A stretch of DNA of 64,000 nucleotides from Pelagicoccus sp. GTDB taxonomy: Bacteria > Verrucomicrobiota > Verrucomicrobiia > Opitutales > Opitutaceae. Where the stretch lies: positions 59,719-123,718 of the forward strand of contig JANQRJ010000036.1 of the NCBI GenBank assembly GCA_028284635.1. The letters run 5' to 3'. The notes beneath the pieces were generated by a model. It saw only the letters and a list, made by a program, of their open reading frames with translations. It ran no database searches and was not told the origin of the DNA. Position 1 is the stretch's first letter, and every line of letters starts with the position of its first letter. Positions 34,251-42,980 of the stretch are shown here, one piece after another. A program made the position numbers and the translations under genes.

Positions 34251-34683
34251 CGCCGGACTCGAGTTGCACGATTCGATAGGAGAGCAGGGCTTCGCGGGTC
34301 GCGTGCCACAGGCCGATGAAAAGCAGGAGCAGCGAGATTCCGAAGAGGGTGAAGATCAGGCTAGAGGAGGTGACGACCTGAAGCGTGCTGAGGCCCAGGG
34401 CTATGGAGGAGCAGATCACGAAGAAGACTGCCAGGTAGAAGCAGAAGATCGAGTTGCGTATCAGTTTTGCCCTTACCATGAGGGATTCGATCTGTCGCCC
34501 GAGACGTTGGCGTCTGGCTTCGTCGTCGCGGTTCAAGCGCTTCTCGCCATTGAGCTGCCGGATGACGGCGGCGATGGTACTGTACTTGGTCTGCAAGCCG
34601 GCCAGCAGAAGCCCGACACCGGTTAGCAGGACTGCGGGGGCTAGCGAGGCATTGATGAAGTCGATGGCGTCTTGGAGGAGCAT
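34243..34683 (-). CDS. DUF2721 family membrane protein (paralogue)
   Basis: 146 residues with the same layout as the next gene: ASLAPAVLLTGVGLLLAGLQ, KYSTIAAVIRQLNGEKR, LIRNSIFCFYLAVFFVICSS, SLIFTLFGISLLLLFIGLW. The pair arose by tandem duplication and is co-transcribed. Its start lies five bases beyond the stop of the doc-like toxin gene, so it may share that transcript. Confidence 0.78.
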   Translation of the reverse strand: MLLQDAIDFINASLAPAVLLTGVGLLLAGLQTKYSTIAAVIRQLNGEKRLNRDDEARRQRLGRQIESLMVRAKLIRNSIFCFYLAVFFVICSSIALGLSTLQVVTSSSLIFTLFGISLLLLFIGLWHATREALLSYRIVQLESGDD

Positions 34684-34687
34684 GCCT

Positions 34688-35077
34688 TTATTCGCTTTCC
34701 CGACTGTTTTGCTTGAGCCATTTCGCGTAGCCGGTTTCGTCGAGTTCGCCAGCGGCGAGCGCTAGGGTCTTGATGACGGCGTCTGCTTCGGTTGCGGCGA
34801 ATGCGATGCCGTTTATCTTGAGAAAGAGGGTCGCAGCGGCGAAGCCTATTCGCTTGTTGCCGTCCACGAAGGGATGGTTGCGCACGAGACCGAAAGCGTA
34901 GCTCGCTGCTACTTCGTAGGGGCCTGCGTTCTCGTACGAGAAGCGGTTTTCCGGACGCGAAAGGGCGGAGTCGAGCATGCCTTCGTCTCGAATACCGCTT
35001 GCTCCGCCGAATTCGGAGAGAAGTCGGTCGTGGAGGCTGAGAACCGTCTTTCTAAGGAGCCATCTGGGTTCACTCAT
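34688..35077 (-). CDS. doc: Doc-type Fic toxin
   Basis: 129 residues. The Fic/Doc motif is NHPFVDGNKRIGFAAATLFL (HPFVDGNKR near 66-74). Doc proteins phosphorylate elongation factor Tu. The usual preceding helix (GGASGIRDEGMLDSALSRPE) is also present. It overlaps the upstream AbrB-type antitoxin gene by four bases. Confidence 0.9.
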   Translation of the reverse strand: MSEPRWLLRKTVLSLHDRLLSEFGGASGIRDEGMLDSALSRPENRFSYENAGPYEVAASYAFGLVRNHPFVDGNKRIGFAAATLFLKINGIAFAATEADAVIKTLALAAGELDETGYAKWLKQNSRESE

Positions 35078-35304
35078 TTCGCAAGTTCGCGAAAGGTGTT
35101 GCGGTACCGCTTGATGATGTCCTCGGCCATTGCCATCTGGTCTCGGAACTCGTTTTCGGCCTTGGCAACCCGATAGCTGCCTTCGGGGGCCTCGGTCAGG
35201 TAGAGGGACTGGCCTTCTTCGACTTTGAGATGGTTGAGGGCTTCCTTGGGGAGGACCACGCCGTAGGAGTTGCCGATCTTGCGGACCTTGAGTTCAATGG
35301 ACAT
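35074..35304 (-). CDS. AbrB/MazE-type antitoxin paired with Doc
   Basis: 76 residues from MSIELKVRKIGNSYGVVLPK, the swapped-hairpin AbrB DNA-binding fold. The C-terminal part (FRDQMAMAEDIIKRYRNTFR) would bind Doc. A longer frame exists upstream, but this ATG has the conserved N-terminus and sits just after an operator-like palindrome. Doc is classically paired with Phd, so this is the less familiar AbrB-Doc arrangement. Confidence 0.82.
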   Translation of the reverse strand: MSIELKVRKIGNSYGVVLPKEALNHLKVEEGQSLYLTEAPEGSYRVAKAENEFRDQMAMAEDIIKRYRNTFRELAK

Positions 35305-35310
35305 TGGGGT

Positions 35311-35330
35311 GTAATAACGGATGTTATTAC
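35311..35330. promoter_or_regulatory. Operator-like palindrome GTAATAAC-GGAT-GTTATTAC
   Basis: A perfect 8-base inverted repeat with a 4-base spacer, six bases upstream of the AbrB-type antitoxin start. This is the expected place for autorepression of a toxin-antitoxin operon. Confidence 0.7.
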
Positions 35331-35389
35331 GCGAAATCAAGCCTGAAGCTCGAGCCGCGAACCGGCAGTGTCGTGTCAAACTTGCAGCC

Positions 35390-35531
35390 GTAGCGTGGAT
35401 TCAGCTCGCGACCGCATTGTTTCTTATCTTCATCATCTTCCTCATCCTCATCTTTATCCTTGGCTGAGGATGAAGATGAGGAGGGGGATGATGAGGGCGA
35501 ATCGCGGACGCGGGCTAAAGCTTCGCGCTAC
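35390..35531. repeat. Composite hairpin with polypyrimidine/polypurine inner arms (copy 1)
   Basis: The outer arms are GTAGCGTGGATTCAGCTCGC (35390 on) and the mirrored GCGGGCTAAAGCTTCGCGCT (ending near 35531). Inside, a pyrimidine strand (TTATCTTCATCATCTTCCTC, then ATCCTCATC) faces a purine strand (GAGGATGAAGATGAGGAGGG). The same architecture recurs at 63811-63955, and related purine repeats lie at 41820-41925. It separates the toxin-antitoxin module from a chemoreceptor gene. Confidence 0.7.
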
Positions 35532-35554
35532 GGGTTGCGAGCCGGCTGGGTTCT

Positions 35555-37465
35555 CTAGTTCCAGTCAATGGTCTCAGGCTGCTCTTTGCTGGCGCTTGAG
35601 GCAAAGTCCTGATCGAAAGCGTTTGCGGTCCTGTTGGGGGAGATGGCTCTCGTGCGATCGCTCGAGAAGAAATCCTCCCCAGTGTTCGCGGACGAGGAAT
35701 CGCTGCCCGAATGGGCGCCTTCCGTCATGACGATCAGGTCTTTGACGAGCTCCTTGAGCTGGTTGGATTGGACGGACAGCTCCTCCGAGGACGAGGTGAA
35801 TTCCTCCGCGCTGGCTGCGTTCTTCTGCACAACGCTGTCCATCTGACTCACTGCGGCGTTTATCTGTTCGATCCCCTGGGCCTGCTCCCTCGAGGCCGTC
35901 GCTATGTCGGAGACTAGACTTTCCACCGTTTCCACGGACTGCGATACTTCGCTGAAGGCATTGTTGGTGCGTTCGACCAGCTTGCCTCCCTTTTCGACCT
36001 TTTCGACGGTTCCTTCGATCTGTTCTGCGGTGTCCTTGGCGGCAGTTGCCACGCGCATGGCGAGACTGCGAACTTCGTCGGCCACGACGGCGAATCCTGC
36101 TCCGGCTTCCCCGGCTCGAGCTGCCTCCACGGCTGCGTTTAGAGCCAGAAGATTGGTTTGAAATGCTATCTCGTCGATCGTTTTGACTATCTTCTGGGTC
36201 GCTTCGCTTGCCGTGGCGATTTCGCTCATGGAGCTGGTGACTTCGCTCATCGCCTCGTTTGCCTGGTCGACGACTTTTCTCGCGGTTCCCATCAAGCGAT
36301 TCGCCTCTTCGCCGTTTTCCGCGTTTTTCGCGGTGCTGGCCGCCATCTCTTCAAGCGAGGAGGAGGTCTCTTCGATGGAGGAAGCTTGTTCGGAAGCGCC
36401 TGTAGAAACGCTTTGGCTACCTCCGGCGACTTGAGAGGCCGCTGAGCTGACTTCTTCGGCGCTCTGACTAAGTCCGCTGGTGGTGGTCCTCAGTGGCCTT
36501 ACGATCGATCGGGTGATGAAGAAGGATAGCAGACCGCCGACTATCAGGGACAGGGCGGAAAGAACCAGGACCTCTATTCTAGCGAGATTGTTGCTCTGCT
36601 CGAGCTTGGGACCGAGGGCGTCCTGCTCGGCCTTGACCGAGTTTTTGACCTCTTCGAGCTTTTTGGCGAAGACCGGCCCTAGAAGGTCCAGGCTGTCGCG
36701 GATCACCTCATTGCGCTCTTTGATGATCGTGCTGAGGCGCTGAAAATCGCTTTGATATATCTTGTCTGCTTCGAGAACGATGGCCAAGAGCTCGCGCCGC
36801 CGTGGGTTTTGCAGTTCGCGGTCGAGAATTTCGGTTTGCTCGTCGAACTTGGCGAATTCGTCTCGGACCCGCTGGACGTACTCCGGCTCGTTGGCGTCGA
36901 GGAACTTTATCGAATAGAGCCGCGCCAGCAAGAGATGCTTCATGGCCAGTCCCGCATGAAAGACGGCTATGGCGTCTCCATCGTTTTCTGCGGATATCAT
37001 TATATCCGTCAGAGTGTTCTCCATCAGGGGACCCTTGACGTTCAGAACATCGTTCACGATTCGATGGCGCTCTTTCATGTATGCGATTACCTTCTCGAAG
37101 CTCACGTCGTATTGCTCGATCATTTCCGAGGCTTCCGCGACGGCGGCAGCTCGCGTCGGATTCTCGATCTCCTTCCGCGCGTCCTCGAGGTATCCCAGCA
37201 TACTCGCTCTGTATTGCTGGTACTGGTCGATATCCTCTTGGCTGCTGGTGATGAGGTAGTCCTTGGCGTTCATGCGAATCATCAGCATCTCGGCTTGAAG
37301 ATTGCCGCTGAGCACGGTGTCGCGGGCCAGATTGCGATAGGTCTTAAAGCCTGTTGCCGCTCTATTGGACTGAATTAGGGCTATGGCGCCTAAAACCAGT
37401 ATGAGGAAAGTTAGGGAGCAGAAGCCGTAAACCAGCTTCTTGCCGATGGTGAGTCGTGCGAGCAT
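35555..37465 (-). CDS. Methyl-accepting chemotaxis protein with HBM-like sensor
   Basis: 636 residues. Membrane segment 1 is at about 10-30 ([20 protein letters not shown]). A long all-helical periplasmic sensor spans about 32-297, the size and composition of the helical bimodular (HBM) type. Membrane segment 2 is at about 300-322 ([20 protein letters not shown]), followed by HAMP. The signalling tip is [20 protein letters not shown] then [18 protein letters not shown] (about 428-465). The C-terminus PETIDWN lacks the classical NWETF receptor tail. HBM receptors bind organic acids in studied cases; the ligand here is unknown. Confidence 0.88.
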   Translation of the reverse strand: MLARLTIGKKLVYGFCSLTFLILVLGAIALIQSNRAATGFKTYRNLARDTVLSGNLQAEMLMIRMNAKDYLITSSQEDIDQYQQYRASMLGYLEDARKEIENPTRAAAVAEASEMIEQYDVSFEKVIAYMKERHRIVNDVLNVKGPLMENTLTDIMISAENDGDAIAVFHAGLAMKHLLLARLYSIKFLDANEPEYVQRVRDEFAKFDEQTEILDRELQNPRRRELLAIVLEADKIYQSDFQRLSTIIKERNEVIRDSLDLLGPVFAKKLEEVKNSVKAEQDALGPKLEQSNNLARIEVLVLSALSLIVGGLLSFFITRSIVRPLRTTTSGLSQSAEEVSSAASQVAGGSQSVSTGASEQASSIEETSSSLEEMAASTAKNAENGEEANRLMGTARKVVDQANEAMSEVTSSMSEIATASEATQKIVKTIDEIAFQTNLLALNAAVEAARAGEAGAGFAVVADEVRSLAMRVATAAKDTAEQIEGTVEKVEKGGKLVERTNNAFSEVSQSVETVESLVSDIATASREQAQGIEQINAAVSQMDSVVQKNAASAEEFTSSSEELSVQSNQLKELVKDLIVMTEGAHSGSDSSSANTGEDFFSSDRTRAISPNRTANAFDQDFASSASKEQPETIDWN

Positions 37466-37665
37466 ATCGATATCGGTTTTGTGAATTCCGGTGGGGGAAT
37501 TCCTCTACTTCGGCCATAGCGATTGCTCTATTTAGTTTATGGCTCGGTGGGTGCCGAGTTTTCATCAATGCTTAACGAAACGCTTGAATGAACAGGTTCA
37601 GACCCGATTGCGATCGGGTCTTCGAGACCTGTTTTAGTCGCTTTTGAGAGACAGCGAAAACACGC

Positions 37666-37744
37666 CAGTGTCGTGTCATGCGTGAAACGTAGAGCGGGAT
37701 CCGCGCTACCCTTTGCGACATTGCATCCGTGACACAACACTAGG
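37666..37744. repeat. CAGTGTCGTGTCA hairpin repeat
   Basis: CAGTGTCGTGTCA (37666-37678) faces TGACACAACACTAGG (37730-37744), 13 of 15 bases pairing. The loop contains its own GCGGGATCCGC palindrome. A single arm recurs at 35366-35378. It lies in the 513-base gap 37466-37978, which has no gene. Confidence 0.5.
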
Positions 37745-37784
37745 GTGTGTTTCAAAGTGTCGCTCTTCGAGTAGTGCCACTGTG

Positions 37785-37856
37785 CCAAGCTCTTTCGAGT
37801 TCGGCTACTTCGCCTATGCAAAATTTGCTTTGGTAGCCGAACTCGAAAGAGTTTGG
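37785..37856. repeat. Inverted repeat with 24-base arms upstream of an exported-protein gene
   Basis: CCAAGCTCTTTCGAGTTCGG (37785 on, 24 bases) and its complement at 37833-37856 differ at one base. The loop is 24 bases. Part of the arm (CGAACTCGAAAGAG) also occurs near 32492. It is close enough to the next gene to affect its transcription. Confidence 0.55.
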
Positions 37857-37978
37857 TACGCCCAGACGATGGCTTTGCCGGTTTAGGTGAATTTTCTTTG
37901 GATCGGTTCGTCGAAGTTCTAGTTTCCTTCGGCCGTCTACACTTGGGCGTCTGCGCTTTCTCCAATCCTCCCACTGCC

Positions 37979-40486
37979 ATGCGTTGCTTCATCCCTCTCG
38001 TCTTTCGCCTTCTCGCTTTGCTTGCCGCGTTGCCGACTCTCTCTGCGGTTGGCTTCGATCAGTTGACGAAAACCTGGACAGGTTTGGACAAGACGAACTT
38101 TAGGGGTCAGCTTATGGAGGTGACGCTTGCGTTTCGGGAGGCGGGAAGCGATGGCCAGCATGCTGGCTTGGCTCCCGGTCGGAATAGAGAGGCGATCGAC
38201 TGGTCGGCGTTCGAGGGAGTGCCGGTGGTTGGAACTTACGTCTCCCAACACGCGGTCGCTCCGCGTCGAGGCCAGCTGCCGCCGCCGAACTCGGAGGCGA
38301 TTGATGGTCATTATTTTCCGGATACGGGAATTCTTCGCTTTCGTCGGGCGGCGGGGCCTTGGTCTTCCGGCAGCTACATGCTCGGAGTGATTGACCAGGC
38401 AAACGGTCGAATGGCGGTCGTCCATACGGGGATGGCGCGAAAGAGCTTGCCTTTCGTGCTGGAGGCAGGCGACGCGGTGCCGGAGGCGCAGCGAGATATA
38501 GCCGGGTTCAATGACGAGCCGAGCGCTTCGCCGTTTGGGATGGCTGGCGTGGTTAGGCCTTCTCGCGAAGAGATCCTGGCGGCTCAGCAAGCCCAGATTG
38601 CGGCCACTCAAAAGATGATGGAGATTACGCGTCCGCTACAGCAGGAGATGCTCGAAGCGACTCGTTCGGGAGATCGAGCCAGAGTGGCCGAGTTGCAGCG
38701 GCAGTTGCAGGCTTTGTCTCTGGCGCTGCAGCAAGGCCGTTACGAGGACATCGAGTCTGGTCGGGCGGTGGCCTCCGCGCAGAGCGGCTGTCCGGAAGAG
38801 CTCGTCGACTGGCTCCAGGAGATGGACAGGCAGGGGGCTTCGTCGGAGAATTTCAATGGGCTGATCGAGATTGCGAACCTGTTTCGCCCTAGCGTTTTCA
38901 CGCCGCATTTCGGCAAGCCGTTCGGCGATTTGGAGCGGACGGAGCGACAGCGCATATCGCTGAACTTGATGCAGACCTGCGCTCGAGATGGCGGACCGTT
39001 TTCGCGCGGTTCGGTGGTGACGTCCTTGCCTGGGCCTTTTGCCGACGGCCTGCAGTCTTCGCGAGCGGAGATGGGGCTCGCCGGATTGGCTCTCGATACG
39101 GTTGCGGACTGGAAGCGTGGCGCTGTCGAGGCTTTGAAGAGCCCGGGGCCGAGCGCTGCCGTCGATCAATTCGAGCGGCAGGCCCTGGATATCCTGGCTG
39201 CCTTGTGGCCGAGCGAACGTGAGGAAATCATGGATACAATCCTTCTAGCGAAGAGCTCTCGAGCCGCCGTGGAGATCGAGGCGTTGCTGGAGGACCTGGC
39301 CGAGCAAGCGAGGAATGGCGATGTGCGGGCTTTGCTTGAGTTGGGCCGATTGCCGGAAGGGGAGCTGTTTGGCAAACTCGACGCTGCGGCCCGGGCTCGC
39401 GTTGACAGGCAGCATGCGGATGCGTGCTCCTCGGCGTTGCAGCCGCTTTTGCGGGCGGCGGAGGCTCGGTTTTCCGCGTCTTCCGGTTCGCTTGCATTGC
39501 TGGAGGAAAGCGCTCTCTGGTGGCGGCAAAACTCGTCGGCTCTCGAACCGTTTTCCGATCAGGAAGCCTTCCAGGCCTTCTGTCGACGGATTGGTTCGGC
39601 TCGATCGGCGGCCTTTGCGAAGGGTCGGGCGGAGATCGAATCTCAGATCAAGGCGACGCGGACGAATGGCGAAGTCGATCGTGTCGTAGCTCGCTATGCT
39701 TCGGGTCTGGATAGTCGCTACGCTTCTGATGTCGGCTGGCTGGAGCAAGGCGCCGAACAGCAGAGGCGGTCGCTTGAACGGCAGGCGTTTCTGGTCCGAG
39801 TGGGAGAGGGGCCCTTTGGTCCAGACTACCCGGGCGCCGTCTATCTCAATGCGATTTGGCGTGGGGATGCGGCGCGTATCGCGGAGGAGGACCGGCGTTT
39901 TGCGGAGCCTTTCGTGGCCAACATGCGGACTTTGGCGGATACGGGCGTCAATCATGTGATGGCCTTGTTCTCTGGTGGCATGGTATCCGCGGAGGGGCTT
40001 GACGAGTATATGATGGCGACTGCCGAAGCTGCGAGTTTGGCTTTGCCTTTGGCGGGGTTCTTTCTGGTGTCCTACGAAAAGCTGTATCCCGGTTGCATGG
40101 ATGCGAATCCGGCGCGTTTCGAGTATACGGTGGAATGGGAAACCGTAGTGAAAAATGGATACGGGGCCGAACTCTACAGCTACCCATCCGGTTCGAGTAC
40201 GACTTATTTCAACATTAACCGTCGCCATGCGGATGCCTTCCGCTTGCTGGGCGGAGATGGGGCGGGCGATCCCGCTTCGGCTCAGTTCCTGGAGATGTTC
40301 CTGCCGAGCAATTCCGGGGCTTTGAAGCTGAGCGACGTGCTCAGGGGCATGAAGCGGGCCATGCAGGAGCTTCCTTGCGACGGGCCGGAGATGCGTCGCA
40401 TCGAGAAGCGCTTGCTTACCATGGTCTTCGAGCGGAAAGCGAAGGAACGGGAGATAGGCCGCAAGCTGCTCGATTCCGGGCGATAG
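37979..40486 (+). CDS. Large exported protein of unknown function
   Basis: 835 residues from ATG 37979, chosen because it opens a signal peptide (FRLLALLAALPTLSA); the frame continues upstream into the hairpin. An N-terminal beta-rich domain (about 20-170) is followed by coiled-coil sequence (EEILAAQQAQIAATQKMMEI and RVAELQRQLQALSLALQQG) and a long helical remainder with charged segments. No catalytic motif or family is recognised. Probably periplasmic. It stands alone between a chemoreceptor and an aldo/keto reductase. Confidence 0.7.
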   Translation: MRCFIPLVFRLLALLAALPTLSAVGFDQLTKTWTGLDKTNFRGQLMEVTLAFREAGSDGQHAGLAPGRNREAIDWSAFEGVPVVGTYVSQHAVAPRRGQLPPPNSEAIDGHYFPDTGILRFRRAAGPWSSGSYMLGVIDQANGRMAVVHTGMARKSLPFVLEAGDAVPEAQRDIAGFNDEPSASPFGMAGVVRPSREEILAAQQAQIAATQKMMEITRPLQQEMLEATRSGDRARVAELQRQLQALSLALQQGRYEDIESGRAVASAQSGCPEELVDWLQEMDRQGASSENFNGLIEIANLFRPSVFTPHFGKPFGDLERTERQRISLNLMQTCARDGGPFSRGSVVTSLPGPFADGLQSSRAEMGLAGLALDTVADWKRGAVEALKSPGPSAAVDQFERQALDILAALWPSEREEIMDTILLAKSSRAAVEIEALLEDLAEQARNGDVRALLELGRLPEGELFGKLDAAARARVDRQHADACSSALQPLLRAAEARFSASSGSLALLEESALWWRQNSSALEPFSDQEAFQAFCRRIGSARSAAFAKGRAEIESQIKATRTNGEVDRVVARYASGLDSRYASDVGWLEQGAEQQRRSLERQAFLVRVGEGPFGPDYPGAVYLNAIWRGDAARIAEEDRRFAEPFVANMRTLADTGVNHVMALFSGGMVSAEGLDEYMMATAEAASLALPLAGFFLVSYEKLYPGCMDANPARFEYTVEWETVVKNGYGAELYSYPSGSSTTYFNINRRHADAFRLLGGDGAGDPASAQFLEMFLPSNSGALKLSDVLRGMKRAMQELPCDGPEMRRIEKRLLTMVFERKAKEREIGRKLLDSGR

Positions 40487-40575
40487 GGGTTGCGAAAAAG
40501 GGGTAGCGCGGTTCCCGCTGAGCGCTGGACTTCGAGTAGTTGCTTTTCTTCGAGGCATCGTCTTCGCTTGTCCGA

Positions 40576-41553
40576 ATGAAGTACAGAAAGCTGGGCAATT
40601 CGGATGTCGAGGTCTCGGAGATAGGCTTTGGCGCGTGGGCGATAGGAGGGGGCTGGGGCGAGCAGGCTCGCGACGAGTCGGAAACTGCTCTGGAGAGGGC
40701 TCTGGATCTGGGTATCAATTTCATCGATACGGCTGCAGGCTATGGTGGCGGTCGCAGCGAGAGAATAATCGGAGAGGTCTTGAAGAGGCGGGGGAATCCG
40801 AAGGTTCTCGTTGCCACGAAGACACCGCCTCAGCAGGGGGCTTGGCCGCCGTCTCCCTACTGTCGCTGGCAGGATCGCTATCCGGAATCCTATCTGCGGG
40901 CGAATGTGGAAGAGCGTCTGCGGAATCTTGGGGTGGAACGGATCGATTTGCTGCAGCTGCACACATGGACTCGGGCCTGGAACCGCGACCCCAAGCCGTT
41001 CGAGGTTTTGCAGTCTATGAAGCGGGAGGGGAAGATCGGCTTGGTTGGCATCTCCACTCCCGAGCCGGATCAGAATGCGGTGATAGATCTGATGCGCGCC
41101 GGCTTAGTGGATACGGTACAAGCGATCTACAACATCTTCGAACAGGAGCCTGCAGCCGAACTGCTGCCGGTCGCCCAGGAGAGGGGCGTCGGCGTGATCG
41201 TTCGGGTGGCCTTCGACGAGGGCGTGTTGACGGGGAAGTTTAAGCCCGGACACCAGTTTCCGGAGGGAGACTTCCGCCGAAACTACTTTGCGGGAGACAG
41301 ACTGGACCGGGCTGTTGCTCGAGTGGAAAAGATAAAGGAGGCTGTAGGAGATTGTGGATACACGATGCCGCAGCTCGCCTTGAAGTTCGCCATGTCGCAT
41401 GCGGCGGTGAGCGCGGTTATTCCGGGCATCCGCTCCGTAGCTCAGGCTGAAGCGAACAGCGCGGTGTCCGACTTGCCAGATCTGCCAGAGAAGCTGCTTT
41501 GCGACCTGCGGGCTCACCGCTGGCCGAGGGGTTTCTGGTATGGCGGGAAGTAG
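40576..41553 (+). CDS. Aldo/keto reductase
   Basis: 325 residues from MKYRKLGNSDVEVSEIGFGA. Family signatures: GINFIDTAAGYGGGRSERII with the catalytic Asp and Tyr, Lys in VLVATKTPPQ, and IDLLQLHTW with the catalytic His; NADP contacts lie near the C-terminus (SAVIPGIRSVAQAEANSAV). It is of the type that reduces or oxidises sugars and small aldehydes with NAD(P)H. The substrate cannot be inferred; it is 90 bases downstream of an unrelated exported-protein gene. Confidence 0.9.
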   Translation: MKYRKLGNSDVEVSEIGFGAWAIGGGWGEQARDESETALERALDLGINFIDTAAGYGGGRSERIIGEVLKRRGNPKVLVATKTPPQQGAWPPSPYCRWQDRYPESYLRANVEERLRNLGVERIDLLQLHTWTRAWNRDPKPFEVLQSMKREGKIGLVGISTPEPDQNAVIDLMRAGLVDTVQAIYNIFEQEPAAELLPVAQERGVGVIVRVAFDEGVLTGKFKPGHQFPEGDFRRNYFAGDRLDRAVARVEKIKEAVGDCGYTMPQLALKFAMSHAAVSAVIPGIRSVAQAEANSAVSDLPDLPEKLLCDLRAHRWPRGFWYGGK

Positions 41554-41585
41554 AGGTGGTCCTGCGGAGCGTTCGCGTAGCAAAG

Positions 41586-41806
41586 CTAAGCGAATGGATT
41601 GATTGCTTTCAGGCCGCCGTAGTCCTGGCCGTTGTTGAGATCTTCGGTGATAAGTTCCTAGAGGCGTTCATGACTCTGCTCGCGTGTCAGGGGTTTGCCG
41701 CCGAGGTGAAAGCCGGCACGCAAACGACTTAGAGCTGGATCATGGGCCGCCTTTTCGTCATATTGCGTTTGACTGCTATCGAATTGGCGCGTGTTTCGCG
41801 TCCACC
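41586..41806 (-). pseudogene. C-terminal remnant of an unrecognised protein gene
   Basis: On the minus strand a protein-like stretch reads NTRQFDSSQTQYDEKAAHDP, then LSRLRAGFHLGGKPLTREQS and HERL, an in-frame TAG at 41658-41660, and then ELITEDLNNGQDYGGLKAIN PFA before a second stop. The composition is convincing on both sides of the nonsense codon, but no start and no 5' portion exist. Probably a decayed gene end; its function is unknown. Confidence 0.4.
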
Positions 41807-41819
41807 TCGCAATCTTCAT

Positions 41820-41925
41820 CCGCTTCTACTTCTTCATCTTCTTCTAAAAAGAACCTGCGGAAGCAGTAGAAGTAGAAGTAGAAGTAGAAGAAGAAGATGA
41901 TGAAGATGATGATGAAGATCTTGGA
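41820..41925. repeat. Polypyrimidine/polypurine hairpin with 6-base tandem repeat
   Basis: CTTCTACTTCTTCATCTTCT (about 41823) faces AGAAGAAGAAGATGATGAAG (about 41890). Between them GTAGAA is repeated about four times in tandem. The purine-rich arm resembles the inner arms of the hairpins at 35390-35531 and 63811-63955, but the GC-rich outer arms are missing. Confidence 0.6.
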
Positions 41926-41974
41926 ATTCCTTGTACAGGCGGTTTGGTGCGGGATCCCGATCCGATTCCTTTGA

Positions 41975-42436
41975 CTACGATCCGACGAATTTCTGGAGGT
42001 GGCCGAGGCATTCGTTCCAGCCGTGGGTGTGGGGATCGACTGCGTCCGCGGGCAGTTCGTGCTGCAGGGTTAGGAGAGTGCCGTCGCCGTCTTGCTTCAG
42101 TTCGATGGTTACGGTGCTGTCGTCGACGAAACCTTCGGAGATCCATGTGAAGACGAGTTTGCGAGGCGGATCGATTTCGAGGTACTCGCCGTGGGGAGCG
42201 AATCGAGCTTCTTCTGCTTGGTCGCATTTGCTCTCGGCTCCGTCCGCGTCGTACATCCTGACGACGTATTTCCCGCCGACGCGGAGGTCCTGTTCCACTT
42301 CCGCTCTGCCTTCGGGTATTCCGAAGAACCACTGGTTCATCTTGGCTGGTTCGGTCAGGGCGTCGAAGACTTGCTCGGGCGATGCGTCGAGTCGGCGTTC
42401 CACATTCAGGAGGGCTAGGCTAGGTTTGTCGTTCAT
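41975..42436 (-). CDS. SRPBCC/AHSA1-like domain protein
   Basis: 153 residues. Strand and helix order and motifs of the AHSA1-type START-related fold: VERRLDASPEQVFDALTEPA, MNQWFFG, DLRVGGKYVVRM, GEYLEIDPPRKLVFTWIS, TVTIELKQDGDGTLLTLQHE and GWNECLGHLQKFV at the end. These proteins bind hydrophobic ligands or act with HTH regulators. Translation is coupled to the ArsR regulator by a four-base overlap. Confidence 0.87.
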   Translation of the reverse strand: MNDKPSLALLNVERRLDASPEQVFDALTEPAKMNQWFFGIPEGRAEVEQDLRVGGKYVVRMYDADGAESKCDQAEEARFAPHGEYLEIDPPRKLVFTWISEGFVDDSTVTIELKQDGDGTLLTLQHELPADAVDPHTHGWNECLGHLQKFVGS

Positions 42437-42792
42437 GGGCGCTTTTCTGGTTGATGCGGTTCTGGCGTTTGGGCGTTCAGGAAATCGTTTAGTGCGTCGA
42501 GACGATGGCTCCAGTAGGAGGCCAGTTTGGCTATCGCGTTCTTCGCTTCGTGGAGCGGGGCGGTATTCATTCTGAAACGACGTCTTTTACCGTCCTTGAT
42601 GCGTTCGATCAGTTCGGCGTTTTCCAGGACTTTGAGATGCTTGGAGATGGCGGGGGCTGAGATGTCGAACGGTTTGCCAATTTCGGCGACCGAGACGTCC
42701 CTGCTGGCGATTATCTTGAGGATCTGGCGCCGAGTGGGATCGGCGAGAGCTTGAAATACGCGATTCTGCTGTTCTTCGGCGCTAGCGTTCAT
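42433..42792 (-). CDS. ArsR-family transcriptional regulator
   Basis: 119 residues. Winged-helix pattern: RVFQALADPTRRQILKIIAS, VSVAEIGKPFDISAPAISKH (recognition helix) and LKVLENAELIERIKDGKRRR. There are no metal-binding Cys pairs, so it belongs to the non-metal subgroup usually found with AHSA1 partners. It probably represses its own operon; a 26-base palindrome lies about 80 bases upstream. Confidence 0.9.
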   Translation of the reverse strand: MNASAEEQQNRVFQALADPTRRQILKIIASRDVSVAEIGKPFDISAPAISKHLKVLENAELIERIKDGKRRRFRMNTAPLHEAKNAIAKLASYWSHRLDALNDFLNAQTPEPHQPEKRP

Positions 42793-42872
42793 GGATTGCT
42801 TCTAGGGCATTGGATGTCCTTAAATTTAACTCTTAGGTAAATTGATTGGATTGTTGGACATGGTTTGTCGAT

Positions 42873-42898
42873 AATAATTAACTTTAAAGTTAATTATT
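42873..42898. promoter_or_regulatory. 26-base AT-rich perfect palindrome
   Basis: AATAATTAACTTT followed by AAAGTTAATTATT is exactly self-complementary. It lies between the ArsR start (42792) and the terminator of the chemoreceptor gene. It is a candidate ArsR operator, although the distance to the start is larger than usual. Confidence 0.5.
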
Positions 42899-42914
42899 TT
42901 GACCAATCGATAGA

Positions 42915-42944
42915 CAAAAAGAGCCGGACCTGATGGTCCGGCTC
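42915..42944 (-). terminator. Rho-independent terminator of the chemoreceptor gene
   Basis: On the minus strand GAGCCGGACC, loop ATCA, GGTCCGGCTC, then TTTTTG: a perfect 10-bp stem with a U-tract, 37 bases past the chemoreceptor stop. Confidence 0.9.
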
Positions 42945-42980
42945 GAAAGCGTTTCGGTGTCTCCCTGGCTTTGCCTAGGC

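Noticed and set aside
41868..41920. CRISPR array or coding repeat
   Set aside because: The repeats are 3- and 6-base units (GTAGAA, GATGAA) without spacers. They form a purine-rich microsatellite within a hairpin.
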